Assembly (NCBI RefSeq): GCF_900113955.1
Contig: NZ_FORH01000005.1
Span: forward strand, 186,001-250,000
DNA length: 64,000 nucleotides
Source of the DNA: Celeribacter neptunius
GTDB taxonomy: Bacteria; Pseudomonadota; Alphaproteobacteria; Rhodobacterales; Rhodobacteraceae
Direction of reading: 5' to 3'
In this document: in pieces, positions 44,139 through 52,092 of the stretch
Layout: each line of letters opens with the position of its first letter
Position numbering within the stretch: the stretch's first letter is position 1
Made by a program: the position numbers and the translations under genes
The notes under the pieces: generated by a model
The model's input: the letters and a program-made list of their open reading frames with translations, nothing else
Database searches by the model: none
What the model was told of the DNA's origin: nothing

Positions 44139-45077
44139 ATGACTGACGCGACGATCATTTTGGAGGACAGCCGTGACGCCGGTTTCGGCGATTATTTCGC
44201 GCTGTTGAAACCGCGCGTCATGTCTCTCGTCGTGTTCACCGCCTTTGCCGGGCTGATCGTCGCCCCGGGCGGCATTCACCCGTTCCTTGGCTTCTTCGCG
44301 ATTCTCTGTATCGCCATCGGCGGCGGCGCCTCGGGCGCGCTCAACATGTGGTATGACAGCGACATCGACATGGTGATGAAACGCACCAAGTCGCGGCCGA
44401 TCCCGGCCGGCAAGGTCAGTCGCGAAGAGGCGCTCGGCATCGGGCTGACGCTCTCGGGCTTTGCCGTGGTGATGCTCTGGCTCGCTACCAACTGGGTCGC
44501 GGCGGCGCTTCTGGCCTTTACCATCTTCTTCTACGCCGTGGTTTATACCATGTGGCTCAAGCGCGCGACGCCGCAGAATATCGTGATCGGCGGTGCCTCT
44601 GGCGCGTTGCCGCCGATGATCGGCTGGGCCGCGGTGACCGGCGATATCACGCTGTCGTCGGTTCTGATGTTCATGCTGATCTTCATGTGGACGCCGCCGC
44701 ATTTCTGGTCGCTGGCGCTGTTCATGAACGCGGATTACGACAAGGCGAAAGTGCCGATGCTGACCGTGACGCACGGCAAGCGCGCGACCCGCAACCATAT
44801 CCTGATCTACACGCTCCTGCTGGCGGGCTTTGCCGCCGCGATGTTCGCCACGCCGCTGGCGGGCTGGGCCTATCTCGTGGTGGCCGTGGTGATGAACGCG
44901 CTGTTCGTCAAAGGCGCGATCACGCTCTGGCGCCGCGACGAGACCCAGGCCGAGGCGGACAATTACAAGGCGGAACGGGCGTTTTTCAAACTGTCACTGG
45001 CCTATACGTTCCTGCATTTCATGGCGCTGATGGCCGACAAGGCGCTGTTTGCCTATGGCGTGGGAGGGCCGTTCTGA
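44139..45077 (+). CDS. ctaB: Protoheme IX farnesyltransferase (heme O synthase)
   Basis: A 312-aa UbiA-family membrane enzyme with about nine helices. The first prenyl-diphosphate Asp motif is in NMWYDSDIDMVMKRTKSRPI and the second in MNADYDKAKVPMLTVTHG. It adds the farnesyl group to heme b for heme O, and hence heme A, in the terminal oxidase. It is in the cta operon, about 190 bases after ctaC. Confidence 0.96.
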   Translation: MTDATIILEDSRDAGFGDYFALLKPRVMSLVVFTAFAGLIVAPGGIHPFLGFFAILCIAIGGGASGALNMWYDSDIDMVMKRTKSRPIPAGKVSREEALGIGLTLSGFAVVMLWLATNWVAAALLAFTIFFYAVVYTMWLKRATPQNIVIGGASGALPPMIGWAAVTGDITLSSVLMFMLIFMWTPPHFWSLALFMNADYDKAKVPMLTVTHGKRATRNHILIYTLLLAGFAAAMFATPLAGWAYLVVAVVMNALFVKGAITLWRRDETQAEADNYKAERAFFKLSLAYTFLHFMALMADKALFAYGVGGPF

Positions 45078-45078
45078 G

Positions 45079-45246
45079 ATGGCGATCACCAAACTTCACG
45101 ACATTCATGACCGGCGCCGGTCCCGCAATGTCGGGCTCGGGCTGGCGCTGGGCGTTTTCGTCCTGCTGCTTTTGAGCCTGACCGTGGTCAAGGTGACCGT
45201 GCTCGATCCGGCGCGCGCCGCCGCAGCCCGGGAGGCACAGCAGTAA
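45079..45246 (+). CDS. Small single-helix protein of the cta operon (CoxF-like)
   Basis: A 55-aa protein: a basic N-terminus (HDIHDRRRSRN), one membrane helix at about residues 18-41 (VGLGLALGVFVLLLLSLTVV) and a short periplasmic Ala-rich tail. It starts one base after the ctaB stop, and its stop overlaps the ctaG start (TAATG). Small one-helix proteins occupy this slot in Rhodobacter and Paracoccus cox operons; the role in oxidase assembly is inferred from that conserved position. Confidence 0.82.
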   Translation: MAITKLHDIHDRRRSRNVGLGLALGVFVLLLLSLTVVKVTVLDPARAAAAREAQQ

Positions 45247-45827
45247 TGGCCATCAAGGGTGCCCAGAAAACCGTGCTGCAACTCGTGACGGTGGTCACCG
45301 TCATGGGCGGGCTGGCCTGGGCGTCGGTGCCGTTCTACAGCTGGTTCTGTGCCGTCACCGGCTTTGGCGGCACCACGGATGTCGCCAGCGAAGGCTCGGA
45401 TGTCATTCTCGACGAGACGATCAAGATCCGTTTCGACGCCAATACCGACCCGGATATGCCCTGGATCTTCAAGCCGGTGGCCAATGTCATGGAGCTTCGG
45501 ATCGGCGAGACCGGGCTGGCCTTCTACGAGGCCTATAACCCCACCGACCGGGTGATCGCGGGCACCGCCTCCTACAATGTCGCGCCTTTCGAGGCCGGCG
45601 GGTTCTTCACCAAGATCGACTGTTTCTGTTTCACCGAACAGGTGCTGCAGCCCGGCGAGCGGGTGCTGATGCCGGTGACCTTCTATGTCGATCCGGAAAT
45701 CACCACCGACAGGGATGCCAAATACGTGCATCGCATCACCCTGTCTTACACGTTTCACGAAACCGAATTGCCCGAGGATTACGCCGCGCTGGACGACGGC
45801 AGCGCCTCGGATCGCAGTTTAAACTAA
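45246..45827 (+). CDS. ctaG: Cytochrome c oxidase assembly protein CtaG/Cox11
   Basis: A 193-aa protein with one N-terminal membrane helix and a periplasmic immunoglobulin-like domain. The copper-binding motif CFCF is at 126-129 (context KIDCFCFTEQ), and Cys35 (YSWFCAVTG) is the additional conserved Cys. It delivers copper to the CuB site of subunit I. Its start overlaps the preceding stop by one base. Confidence 0.96.
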   Translation: MAIKGAQKTVLQLVTVVTVMGGLAWASVPFYSWFCAVTGFGGTTDVASEGSDVILDETIKIRFDANTDPDMPWIFKPVANVMELRIGETGLAFYEAYNPTDRVIAGTASYNVAPFEAGGFFTKIDCFCFTEQVLQPGERVLMPVTFYVDPEITTDRDAKYVHRITLSYTFHETELPEDYAALDDGSASDRSLN

Positions 45828-45865
45828 GCCCGAACGGGCACTCCTAGGGAGAGGGACGCACGAAA

Positions 45866-46678
45866 ATGGCGCATGAAAAGAACCACGATTACCACATCCT
45901 TCAGCCGTCGCCCTGGCCGCTGATGGGGGCCGCTTCGGCCTTTGTCATGCTGTTCGGTGCGGTGCACTGGATGTCGCCGGAAGCCTCCGGCACGCCTTTC
46001 ATCTTCCTGATCGGCCTGATCGGCGTGCTCTACGTGATGTGGAGCTGGTGGGGCGATACGATCAAGGAAAACAAGGTCGGCGATCACACCCCGGTGGTGC
46101 GGATCGGCCTGCGCTATGGCTTCATCATGTTCATCATGTCCGAAGTCATGTTCTTTGCCGCCTGGTTCTGGGCCTTCTTCAAGAACGCGCTCTACCCGAT
46201 GTGGACCTATCAGGGCACGGAATATGTGAAGCCGGAGATCATCCCGATCGACGCCTTCCATCTGCCGCTGATCAATACGCTGATCCTGCTGTGCTCCGGC
46301 GCCGCAGTGACCTGGGCGCACCACGCGCTGGTGCATGGCAATATCCGCAAGGATCTGGTCGCCGGCCTCGCCATCGGCATCGGTCTCGGCGCGTTCTTCA
46401 CCGTGTTCCAAGCCTATGAATATTACGAGCTCTTCGTGCACGAAGGCTACACGTTCGGCGGCGACTTCTTCTATGGCTCCTTCTTCATGGCGACCGGTTT
46501 CCACGGGTTCCACGTGATCATCGGCACGATCTTCCTGACCATCTGTCTGGTGCGCGCGATGAAGGGCGACTTTACCCCGGACGATCACATCGGCTTCGAA
46601 GCGGCCGCCTGGTACTGGCACTTCGTCGACGTGGTGTGGCTCTTCCTCTTCGTCGTGGTCTATATCTGGGGCCAGTAA
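45866..46678 (+). CDS. ctaE: Cytochrome c oxidase subunit III
   Basis: A 270-aa protein with seven membrane helices. Family signatures include [16 protein letters not shown] at the N-terminus, [20 protein letters not shown] in helix III and [12 protein letters not shown] and [15 protein letters not shown] at the C-terminus. It stabilises the catalytic core of the aa3 oxidase. It is followed by a strong terminator that ends the cta unit. Confidence 0.97.
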   Translation: MAHEKNHDYHILQPSPWPLMGAASAFVMLFGAVHWMSPEASGTPFIFLIGLIGVLYVMWSWWGDTIKENKVGDHTPVVRIGLRYGFIMFIMSEVMFFAAWFWAFFKNALYPMWTYQGTEYVKPEIIPIDAFHLPLINTLILLCSGAAVTWAHHALVHGNIRKDLVAGLAIGIGLGAFFTVFQAYEYYELFVHEGYTFGGDFFYGSFFMATGFHGFHVIIGTIFLTICLVRAMKGDFTPDDHIGFEAAAWYWHFVDVVWLFLFVVVYIWGQ

Positions 46679-46716
46679 GCTCCCGCGATATTCCCACGAC
46701 AGGAAAGACCGGATAG

Positions 46717-46743
46717 AAGGGCGCGCAGGGTCGCGCCCTTTTT
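46717..46743 (+). terminator. Rho-independent terminator of the cta operon
   Basis: Perfect 9-bp stem AAGGGCGCG / CGCGCCCTT with a six-base loop running into T5, about 40 bases after the ctaE stop. It also argues that surf1 starts at 46763, not at the earlier ATG inside the T run. Confidence 0.9.
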
Positions 46744-46762
46744 CATGGCGAGCGGAGGCACA

Positions 46763-47431
46763 ATGCTCAAACGGATGATCTTCCCCATCGTGATCGGTCT
46801 TGCCGGTTGCGCCATCCTGATCTGGCTCGGCACATGGCAGCTCGCGCGGCTCGAGTGGAAACAGGGCATCCTGTCGGAGATCGAGGCAAAAATCGCCGCC
46901 ACCCCGGTGCCGCTCCCCGCCGAAATCGACCCGTCGATGAAATACCTGCCGGTGACGGCGATGGGCAGGATTGGCGCCGAAGAACTGCACGTTCTTGTGT
47001 CGCGCAAACAGATCGGTGCGGGCTTTTTGATCATCGCGCCCTTCGAGACCGAGGACGGGCGCCGGGTGCTTCTGGACCGCGGTTTCGTGCGCGACATGGA
47101 AAAGGACGCGCCGCGCGCCAAAGGCCCCGCCACCATCGTCGGCAATCTGCATTGGCCTGATGATATGAACAGCTCAACACCGGCGCCGGATCTGGGCCGC
47201 AACATCTGGTTCGGGCGTGACATCCCGGCGATGGCCGCCGCGCTTCACACAGAACCTGTCCTGATCGTCGCGCGGCAGAGCACCGGGGAAGGCATCGATC
47301 CGATCCCCGTCGGTATAGAGGGCATTCCCAACGATCACCTGCAATATGCGCTCACATGGTTTTCGCTGTGCCTTGTCTGGTTTGGGATGACTCTGTTCCT
47401 TCTTTGGCGTATCTGGACCCGAACAGAGTAA
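46763..47431 (+). CDS. SURF1-family oxidase assembly protein
   Basis: A 222-aa protein with helices at both ends (about 5-25 and 196-217) and the SURF1 periplasmic core. Visible signatures are GTWQLARLEWK, the LLDRGFVRD loop and the C-terminal NDHLQYALTWFSLCL. SURF1 (Shy1) helps insert heme a into subunit I. GGAGG precedes the chosen ATG. It is followed after 22 bases by thrC. Confidence 0.92.
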   Translation: MLKRMIFPIVIGLAGCAILIWLGTWQLARLEWKQGILSEIEAKIAATPVPLPAEIDPSMKYLPVTAMGRIGAEELHVLVSRKQIGAGFLIIAPFETEDGRRVLLDRGFVRDMEKDAPRAKGPATIVGNLHWPDDMNSSTPAPDLGRNIWFGRDIPAMAAALHTEPVLIVARQSTGEGIDPIPVGIEGIPNDHLQYALTWFSLCLVWFGMTLFLLWRIWTRTE

Positions 47432-47453
47432 AAGCGGACACAGAGCGAAGATA

Positions 47454-48836
47454 ATGCGCTATATTTCGACCCGCGGCCAAGCGCCGGTGCTGAATTTCGA
47501 AGAGGCCATGCTGACCGGCCTCGCTTCTGACGGCGGGCTCTATGTGCCCGAGACCATCCCGACCATGAGCGAAGAAGAGATCGCGGCGCTGGCCGGGCTG
47601 TCCTATGAAGAGGTGGCATTCACGGTGATGAAGCCGTTCATCGGCGACACCTTCACCGACGCGGAGTTCGAGGAGATCATCGCCAAGGCCTATCAGGGCT
47701 TCAAACACGACGCCCGCGCGCCGCTGGTGCAGCTGGGTCCCAATCATTTCCTGCTCGAATTGTTCCACGGTCCGACGCTGGCGTTCAAGGATTTCGCCAT
47801 GCAGCTGATCGGCCAGCTGTTTCAGGCCGCGCTGTCGCGCTCCGGCAAACATGTGACCATCGTCGGCGCCACTTCCGGCGACACCGGTTCGGCCGCCATC
47901 GAGGCCTTCAAAGGCCTGTCGAATGTCGATGTCTTCATCCTGTTCCCGCATGGCCGCGTCTCCGACGTACAACGGCGTCAGATGACCACGCCGCCCGAGA
48001 GCAATGTGCATGCGCTGGCGGTCGAGGGCGATTTCGACGATTGTCAGGCGGCTCTGAAAGAGATGTTCGCCGATCATGATTTCCGCGAGGGCGTGAAGCT
48101 CGCCGCCGTGAACTCGATCAACTGGGCGCGGGTCTTGGCACAGGTGGTCTATTATTTCACCTCCGCCGTCTCGCTGGGGGCGCCACATCGCAAGGTCTCC
48201 TTCACCGTGCCCACCGGCAATTTCGGTGACATTTTCGCGGGCTATATCGCCAAGCGCATGGGGCTTCCGATCGAGAATCTGGTGATCGCCACCAACCAGA
48301 ACGACATCCTGCACCGCACCATGGTGACGGGCGCCTACACGAAAGAGGGGGTGACCCCCTCGATCTCGCCGTCGATGGACATTCAGGTCAGCTCCAATTT
48401 CGAACGCGCGCTGTTCGATGTCTATGACCGCGAAGGTCCCGCGATTGCCCAGCTCATGGACGAGCTGAAAGCAGGCTCTTTCGCCATTTCCCAAGGCGCA
48501 ATGGACCGTCTGCGTGACACGTTCAAATCGGGCCGGGCCTCGGAAGAGGAAACCACGGCGACGATCAAGGACATGTTCGCGCGCACGAATGAGGTGCTCT
48601 GCCCGCACACGGCGGTGGCGGTGAAGGTCGGCGAAGAGAACCTCACGGAGGTGCCGATGATCTCGCTTTCGACCGCGCATCCGGCGAAATTCCCGGCCGC
48701 CGTCGAAGCGGCCTGTGGCGTGCATCCGGAGCTTCCGCCGCACATGGCCGATCTGTTCGAGCGCGACGAGCGCTTCACCGTCGTGCCCAACGATCTCGAA
48801 GGCCTGAAAAGCCTGATCAAGGAGCGTCTCGCTTGA
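47454..48836 (+). CDS. thrC: Threonine synthase
   Basis: A 460-aa PLP enzyme starting MRYISTRGQAPVLNFEEAML. The PLP lysine is Lys112 in FHGPTLAFKDFAMQ, and the phosphate-binding and signature blocks GATSGDTGSAA and PTGNFGDIFAGYIAKRMG follow. It converts O-phospho-homoserine to threonine. The stop overlaps the TTG start of the next gene, and an AAGGAG inside the thrC 3' end serves that gene. Confidence 0.96.
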   Translation: MRYISTRGQAPVLNFEEAMLTGLASDGGLYVPETIPTMSEEEIAALAGLSYEEVAFTVMKPFIGDTFTDAEFEEIIAKAYQGFKHDARAPLVQLGPNHFLLELFHGPTLAFKDFAMQLIGQLFQAALSRSGKHVTIVGATSGDTGSAAIEAFKGLSNVDVFILFPHGRVSDVQRRQMTTPPESNVHALAVEGDFDDCQAALKEMFADHDFREGVKLAAVNSINWARVLAQVVYYFTSAVSLGAPHRKVSFTVPTGNFGDIFAGYIAKRMGLPIENLVIATNQNDILHRTMVTGAYTKEGVTPSISPSMDIQVSSNFERALFDVYDREGPAIAQLMDELKAGSFAISQGAMDRLRDTFKSGRASEEETTATIKDMFARTNEVLCPHTAVAVKVGEENLTEVPMISLSTAHPAKFPAAVEAACGVHPELPPHMADLFERDERFTVVPNDLEGLKSLIKERLA

Positions 48837-50092
48837 GCCCGCGTATTCATACCCTGCCCAACGGTTTTCGTATCGTCACCGAGATGCAGCCCTCGATGCA
48901 GAGCGCGTCGATCGGTGTCTGGGTGCTGGCCGGCGGGCGTCACGAGCGCATCGAACAGAATGGCATCGCGCATTTTCTGGAACATATGGCGTTCAAGGGC
49001 ACCCATCGGCGCAGCCCGCTGGAGATTGCCGAAGCGCTCGAGAATGTCGGTGGCTATCTCAATGCCTATACGACCAAGGAAACCACGGCCTATTATGCCC
49101 GTGTGCTGAAAGACGATGTGTCGCTGGCGCTCGATGTGATCGGCGACATCGTCCTCAATCCGATTTTCGATCCGCAGGAGCTCGAGCTTGAGCGCGGCGT
49201 GATCCTGTCCGAGATCGGCCAGGCATTGGATACGCCCGACGACGTGATTTTCGACTGGCTGCAAGAGGCGACCTTCCCGAAGCAGGCGCTTGGCCGCACC
49301 ATTCTCGGCCCGGCCGATCGGGTGCGCGGCTTTGGTCGCGACGATCTCGCCGGTTTTGTCGAGGAGCATTACAGCCCGGAACGGATGATCCTGTCGGCCG
49401 CCGGCAATATCGATCACGATCGGATCGTTGCCGAGGCCTCCGAAATTTTCGGCGGGCTCAAGCCGCACGGCCGCGATCATGCCGATCCGGCGCGTTTCGA
49501 GGGCGGTGAGTTTCGCAAGGTCAAGAAACTCGAACAGGCGCATTTCACTCTGGCCTTCGAAGGCCCGGGCTATCGTGATGAGGACATCTATATCGCCCAG
49601 ACCGCGACCACCGCTCTGGGCGGCGGCATGTCTTCGCGATTGTTCCAGGAGCTGCGCGAGAAACGCGGGCTTTGCTACACGATCTATTCCCAGACCAGCG
49701 CCTATTCCGACACCGGCCTGACCACGATCTATGCCGGCACCTCCGGCGATCAGGTGGCCGAACTGGCCGAGGTCACCATCGACGAGCTGAAACGCGCCGC
49801 CGATGAGATGACCGTGGAAGAGGTCGATCGGGCCCGGGCACAGATCAAGGCGGGCCTGCTGATGGGCCTGGAAAGCCCCTCGTCGCGGGCCGAGCGCAAC
49901 GCGCGCATGATCGGCATCTGGGACCGCATTCCGCCGCTCGAGGAAACGGTCGAGCGGATCGATGCGGTGACGCTCGAGAATGTGCGTCATTTCCTGATGA
50001 ACACCGGCATGGGCAAGGCCTCGATGGCGCTCTACGGCCCGGTGAAAGCCGCGCCCGAGCTGGAACATCTGCGCGAGAGGTTTGCCGCCTGA
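48833..50092 (+). CDS. M16 family zinc peptidase (processing-peptidase-like)
   Basis: A 419-aa protein with the inverted zinc motif HFLEH at 47-51 (GIAHFLEHMAFKGT), the downstream Glu in LELERGVILSEI, and the RxxY-type substrate region in KRGLCYTIYSQTSAYSD (written here without its first residues). It resembles the beta subunit of mitochondrial processing peptidase. A TTG start overlaps the thrC stop as TTGA, with AAGGAG eight bases upstream. The substrate is unknown. It is co-transcribed with the following acetyltransferase gene (TGATG overlap). Confidence 0.92.
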   Translation: MSPRIHTLPNGFRIVTEMQPSMQSASIGVWVLAGGRHERIEQNGIAHFLEHMAFKGTHRRSPLEIAEALENVGGYLNAYTTKETTAYYARVLKDDVSLALDVIGDIVLNPIFDPQELELERGVILSEIGQALDTPDDVIFDWLQEATFPKQALGRTILGPADRVRGFGRDDLAGFVEEHYSPERMILSAAGNIDHDRIVAEASEIFGGLKPHGRDHADPARFEGGEFRKVKKLEQAHFTLAFEGPGYRDEDIYIAQTATTALGGGMSSRLFQELREKRGLCYTIYSQTSAYSDTGLTTIYAGTSGDQVAELAEVTIDELKRAADEMTVEEVDRARAQIKAGLLMGLESPSSRAERNARMIGIWDRIPPLEETVERIDAVTLENVRHFLMNTGMGKASMALYGPVKAAPELEHLRERFAA

Positions 50093-50682
50093 TGCTCCTG
50101 CGTCGTCCGAAGGTGAGGATCGAGACGGAGCGGATGACGCTGCGGCTGCCGCAGCATTCGGATTACCGTGCCTGGTCGGGCCTGCGCGCCGAGAGCCGCG
50201 GGTTCCTGCAACCCTGGGAGCCGACCTGGTCGCGCGATCACCTGACGCGCAAGGCTTTCACCAACCGGGTGCTCTGGGCCGAACGGACCTACAAGGCCGA
50301 TACCGGCCTGCCGGCCTTCATGATCAACCGGGAGACCGGTGAGCTGGTCGGGGCGATCACGCTGGACAATATCCGTCGCGGCCCGGCACAGGCCGGCACC
50401 ATCGGCTATTGGACCGGCGCGCGCTATGCCCGTCAGGGCTATATGAAAGAGGCGATCGCCGCCCTGGTGCATCACGCCTTCACCCATATGCGGCTCAGCC
50501 GGATCGAGGCGGCCTGCCTTCCTGAAAACGTCGCCTCGCGCGGCGCGCTCGAAAAGGCCGGCTTCAAATACGAAGGCGTGGCGCAGGCCTATCTGCAGAT
50601 CAACGGCCGCTGGCGCAACCATGTGCTCTATTCCGCGTTGCATCCGGACCGGCGTGGTCCGACGTCGATCGGTCTCGCCTGA
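50092..50682 (+). CDS. GNAT acetyltransferase (RimJ/RimL-like)
   Basis: A 196-aa N-acetyltransferase: ETERMTLRLPQHSDYRAWSG at the start, GELVGAITLDNIRRG (central strand), the acetyl-CoA loop region YWTGARYARQGYMKEAIAAL and IEAACLPENVASRGALEKAG. This is the arrangement of ribosomal-protein Ala N-acetyltransferases such as RimJ. The ATG overlaps the M16 peptidase stop by one base. It ends the thrC operon. Confidence 0.88.
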   Translation: MLLRRPKVRIETERMTLRLPQHSDYRAWSGLRAESRGFLQPWEPTWSRDHLTRKAFTNRVLWAERTYKADTGLPAFMINRETGELVGAITLDNIRRGPAQAGTIGYWTGARYARQGYMKEAIAALVHHAFTHMRLSRIEAACLPENVASRGALEKAGFKYEGVAQAYLQINGRWRNHVLYSALHPDRRGPTSIGLA

Positions 50683-51216
50683 CCCGCGTCCTCAGATCCG
50701 CAGCCAGATTTCATGTGATCAAAGATGGGACGTTCTTGCTCTGTGCGGCGAAGGGCAGGAAAGAGCCCTTTGGGGACATTCACCTACTTGGCGCGGAACA
50801 AGGCCGAGGGCCGCCGCGCCTGCGCCTGCCCGTCTCGGCGGGGAGGCGCATTGTCCTCCGCGCATAGACCTCAAATCATGGACGTATTCGCGCCATAAAG
50901 TGCTCCGCTCAATTGTTTGAGCGCCACCCCACGGGCAGGCTGGTCACAGCTCAGCGACAGAGTGGCCAATGTCCCCTCCGTCCGCTCTCCGGACCTTCGC
51001 TCGTGCGGTGCTGAACGCCTGGTTCGGCTCGGACAGGCGTGACGAAAAGGCAAGCGTGTCGGGCGCGCTTTGGCTGCCAGGACACTCCTTAGCAGGTCGC
51101 CCAAGATGCGGGGCGGTCAACGGCCGATCCCGGGCGCACGGTTCTGTGATGCGGCGAATGGGGGATTCGCCCCTATCCTGATCGCGATTTGATCCGAAGA
51201 TTTTGGAGATATGGCG
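50683..51216. other. Intergenic region holding repeat copy B
   Basis: No gene was found. It contains the second copy of the dispersed repeat, and further on (50965-51010) a G/C-rich run of CCTCCGTCCGCTCTCCGG character. Small open frames here have low-complexity Arg/Ser-rich translations and no ribosome-binding sites. The promoter of the metallo-beta-lactamase-fold gene is expected near 51150-51200, but none stands out. Confidence 0.5.
50766..50960 (+). repeat. Dispersed intergenic repeat, copy B (with conserved hairpin 50821-50850)
   Basis: Aligned with 29268-29455: a shared 20-mer at 50811-50830, the same 30-nt hairpin frame (TGCGCC, CCCG, loop, CGGG, GGCGCA), CAAATCATGGA, CCATAAA and GGCAGGCTGGTCAC in the same order and spacing (123 against 124 bases between the first and last blocks). 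Identity by eye is roughly two thirds to three quarters. It is not coding in a conserved frame. Confidence 0.72.
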
Positions 51217-52047
51217 ATGAAACCGATGGTGTTCAGCGGGTTTTTGGGCGTTTTGACGGGCATGGGTGGTGCAGAGGGCGCTCTGGCGCAGGAGGCGGAG
51301 CGCATTCCCAGCCATTGCCGGTCTCTGGTGCAGGCCCAGCCGCCGGAGCGGCTCTGGAAGGCCTCGGTCGGGGCGCCCCTGCCCAAGGACACTGTACGCC
51401 TCCATTTCATCGGTCATGCGATGTTCGCTCTCGAGGCTGGCGATGTCTCCGTTGTCACCGATTACAACGGCTTTATCGGCGAGACCCTCTGGTCCCCCGA
51501 TGTCGTGACGATGAATCAGGCGCACACCAGCCATTACACCAACAATGTGCATGGTGATGTCGCGCATATCCTCGAGGGCTGGGGGGCTTTCGGCGAAGGT
51601 GTCCGCCACGATCTCGATCTTGGTGCCATGCGCATCCGCAACGTGCCGACCGATATCCGGCTGGGCGACGGGCGCGAGCCCAATGGCAATTCGATCTTCA
51701 TTTTCGAGGCGGGCGGGCTCTGTATCGGTCATCTCGGCCATCTGCATCATGAACCGACCGAGGAACAATATGCCGCCATCGGACGGCTCGACGTGGTCAT
51801 GGCGCCGGTCGATGGTGGTTATACCGTGCCGCGCGCGACCATGGTCAGGATCGTCGAGCGCTTCCGCTCCTCGATCATCATCCCGATGCATTGGTTCTCG
51901 CGCTATGGGCTCGATGATTTTCTCACGCAGATGGAAGACGAGTTCCCGGTGGTCGAAACCCAGGGGGCCGAGCTTCTGGTCTCGCTCGATCGCCTGCCGG
52001 GACAACCGACGATCATGGTTCTGGAGCCTGAGTGGCTTTCCGATTGA
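51217..52047 (+). CDS. Periplasmic metallo-beta-lactamase-fold protein with atypical metal site
   Basis: A 276-aa protein with a signal peptide (MKPMVFSGFLGVLTGMGGAE, cleavage near GALAQ). The fold is suggested by LHFIGHAMFALEAGDVSVVT, a GHLGHLHHEP segment and IIPMHWFS near the end, as in UlaG-like COG2220 proteins. The usual HxHxDH is replaced by AHTSHYTNN, so one or more metal ligands differ. The second ATG was chosen because GGAG is eight bases upstream of it. Its function is unknown. Confidence 0.78.
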   Translation: MKPMVFSGFLGVLTGMGGAEGALAQEAERIPSHCRSLVQAQPPERLWKASVGAPLPKDTVRLHFIGHAMFALEAGDVSVVTDYNGFIGETLWSPDVVTMNQAHTSHYTNNVHGDVAHILEGWGAFGEGVRHDLDLGAMRIRNVPTDIRLGDGREPNGNSIFIFEAGGLCIGHLGHLHHEPTEEQYAAIGRLDVVMAPVDGGYTVPRATMVRIVERFRSSIIIPMHWFSRYGLDDFLTQMEDEFPVVETQGAELLVSLDRLPGQPTIMVLEPEWLSD

Positions 52048-52092
52048 GGAGCGGCGCGGGGATGGGCTACATCTTGGCCAAAGGAGCCGCCG

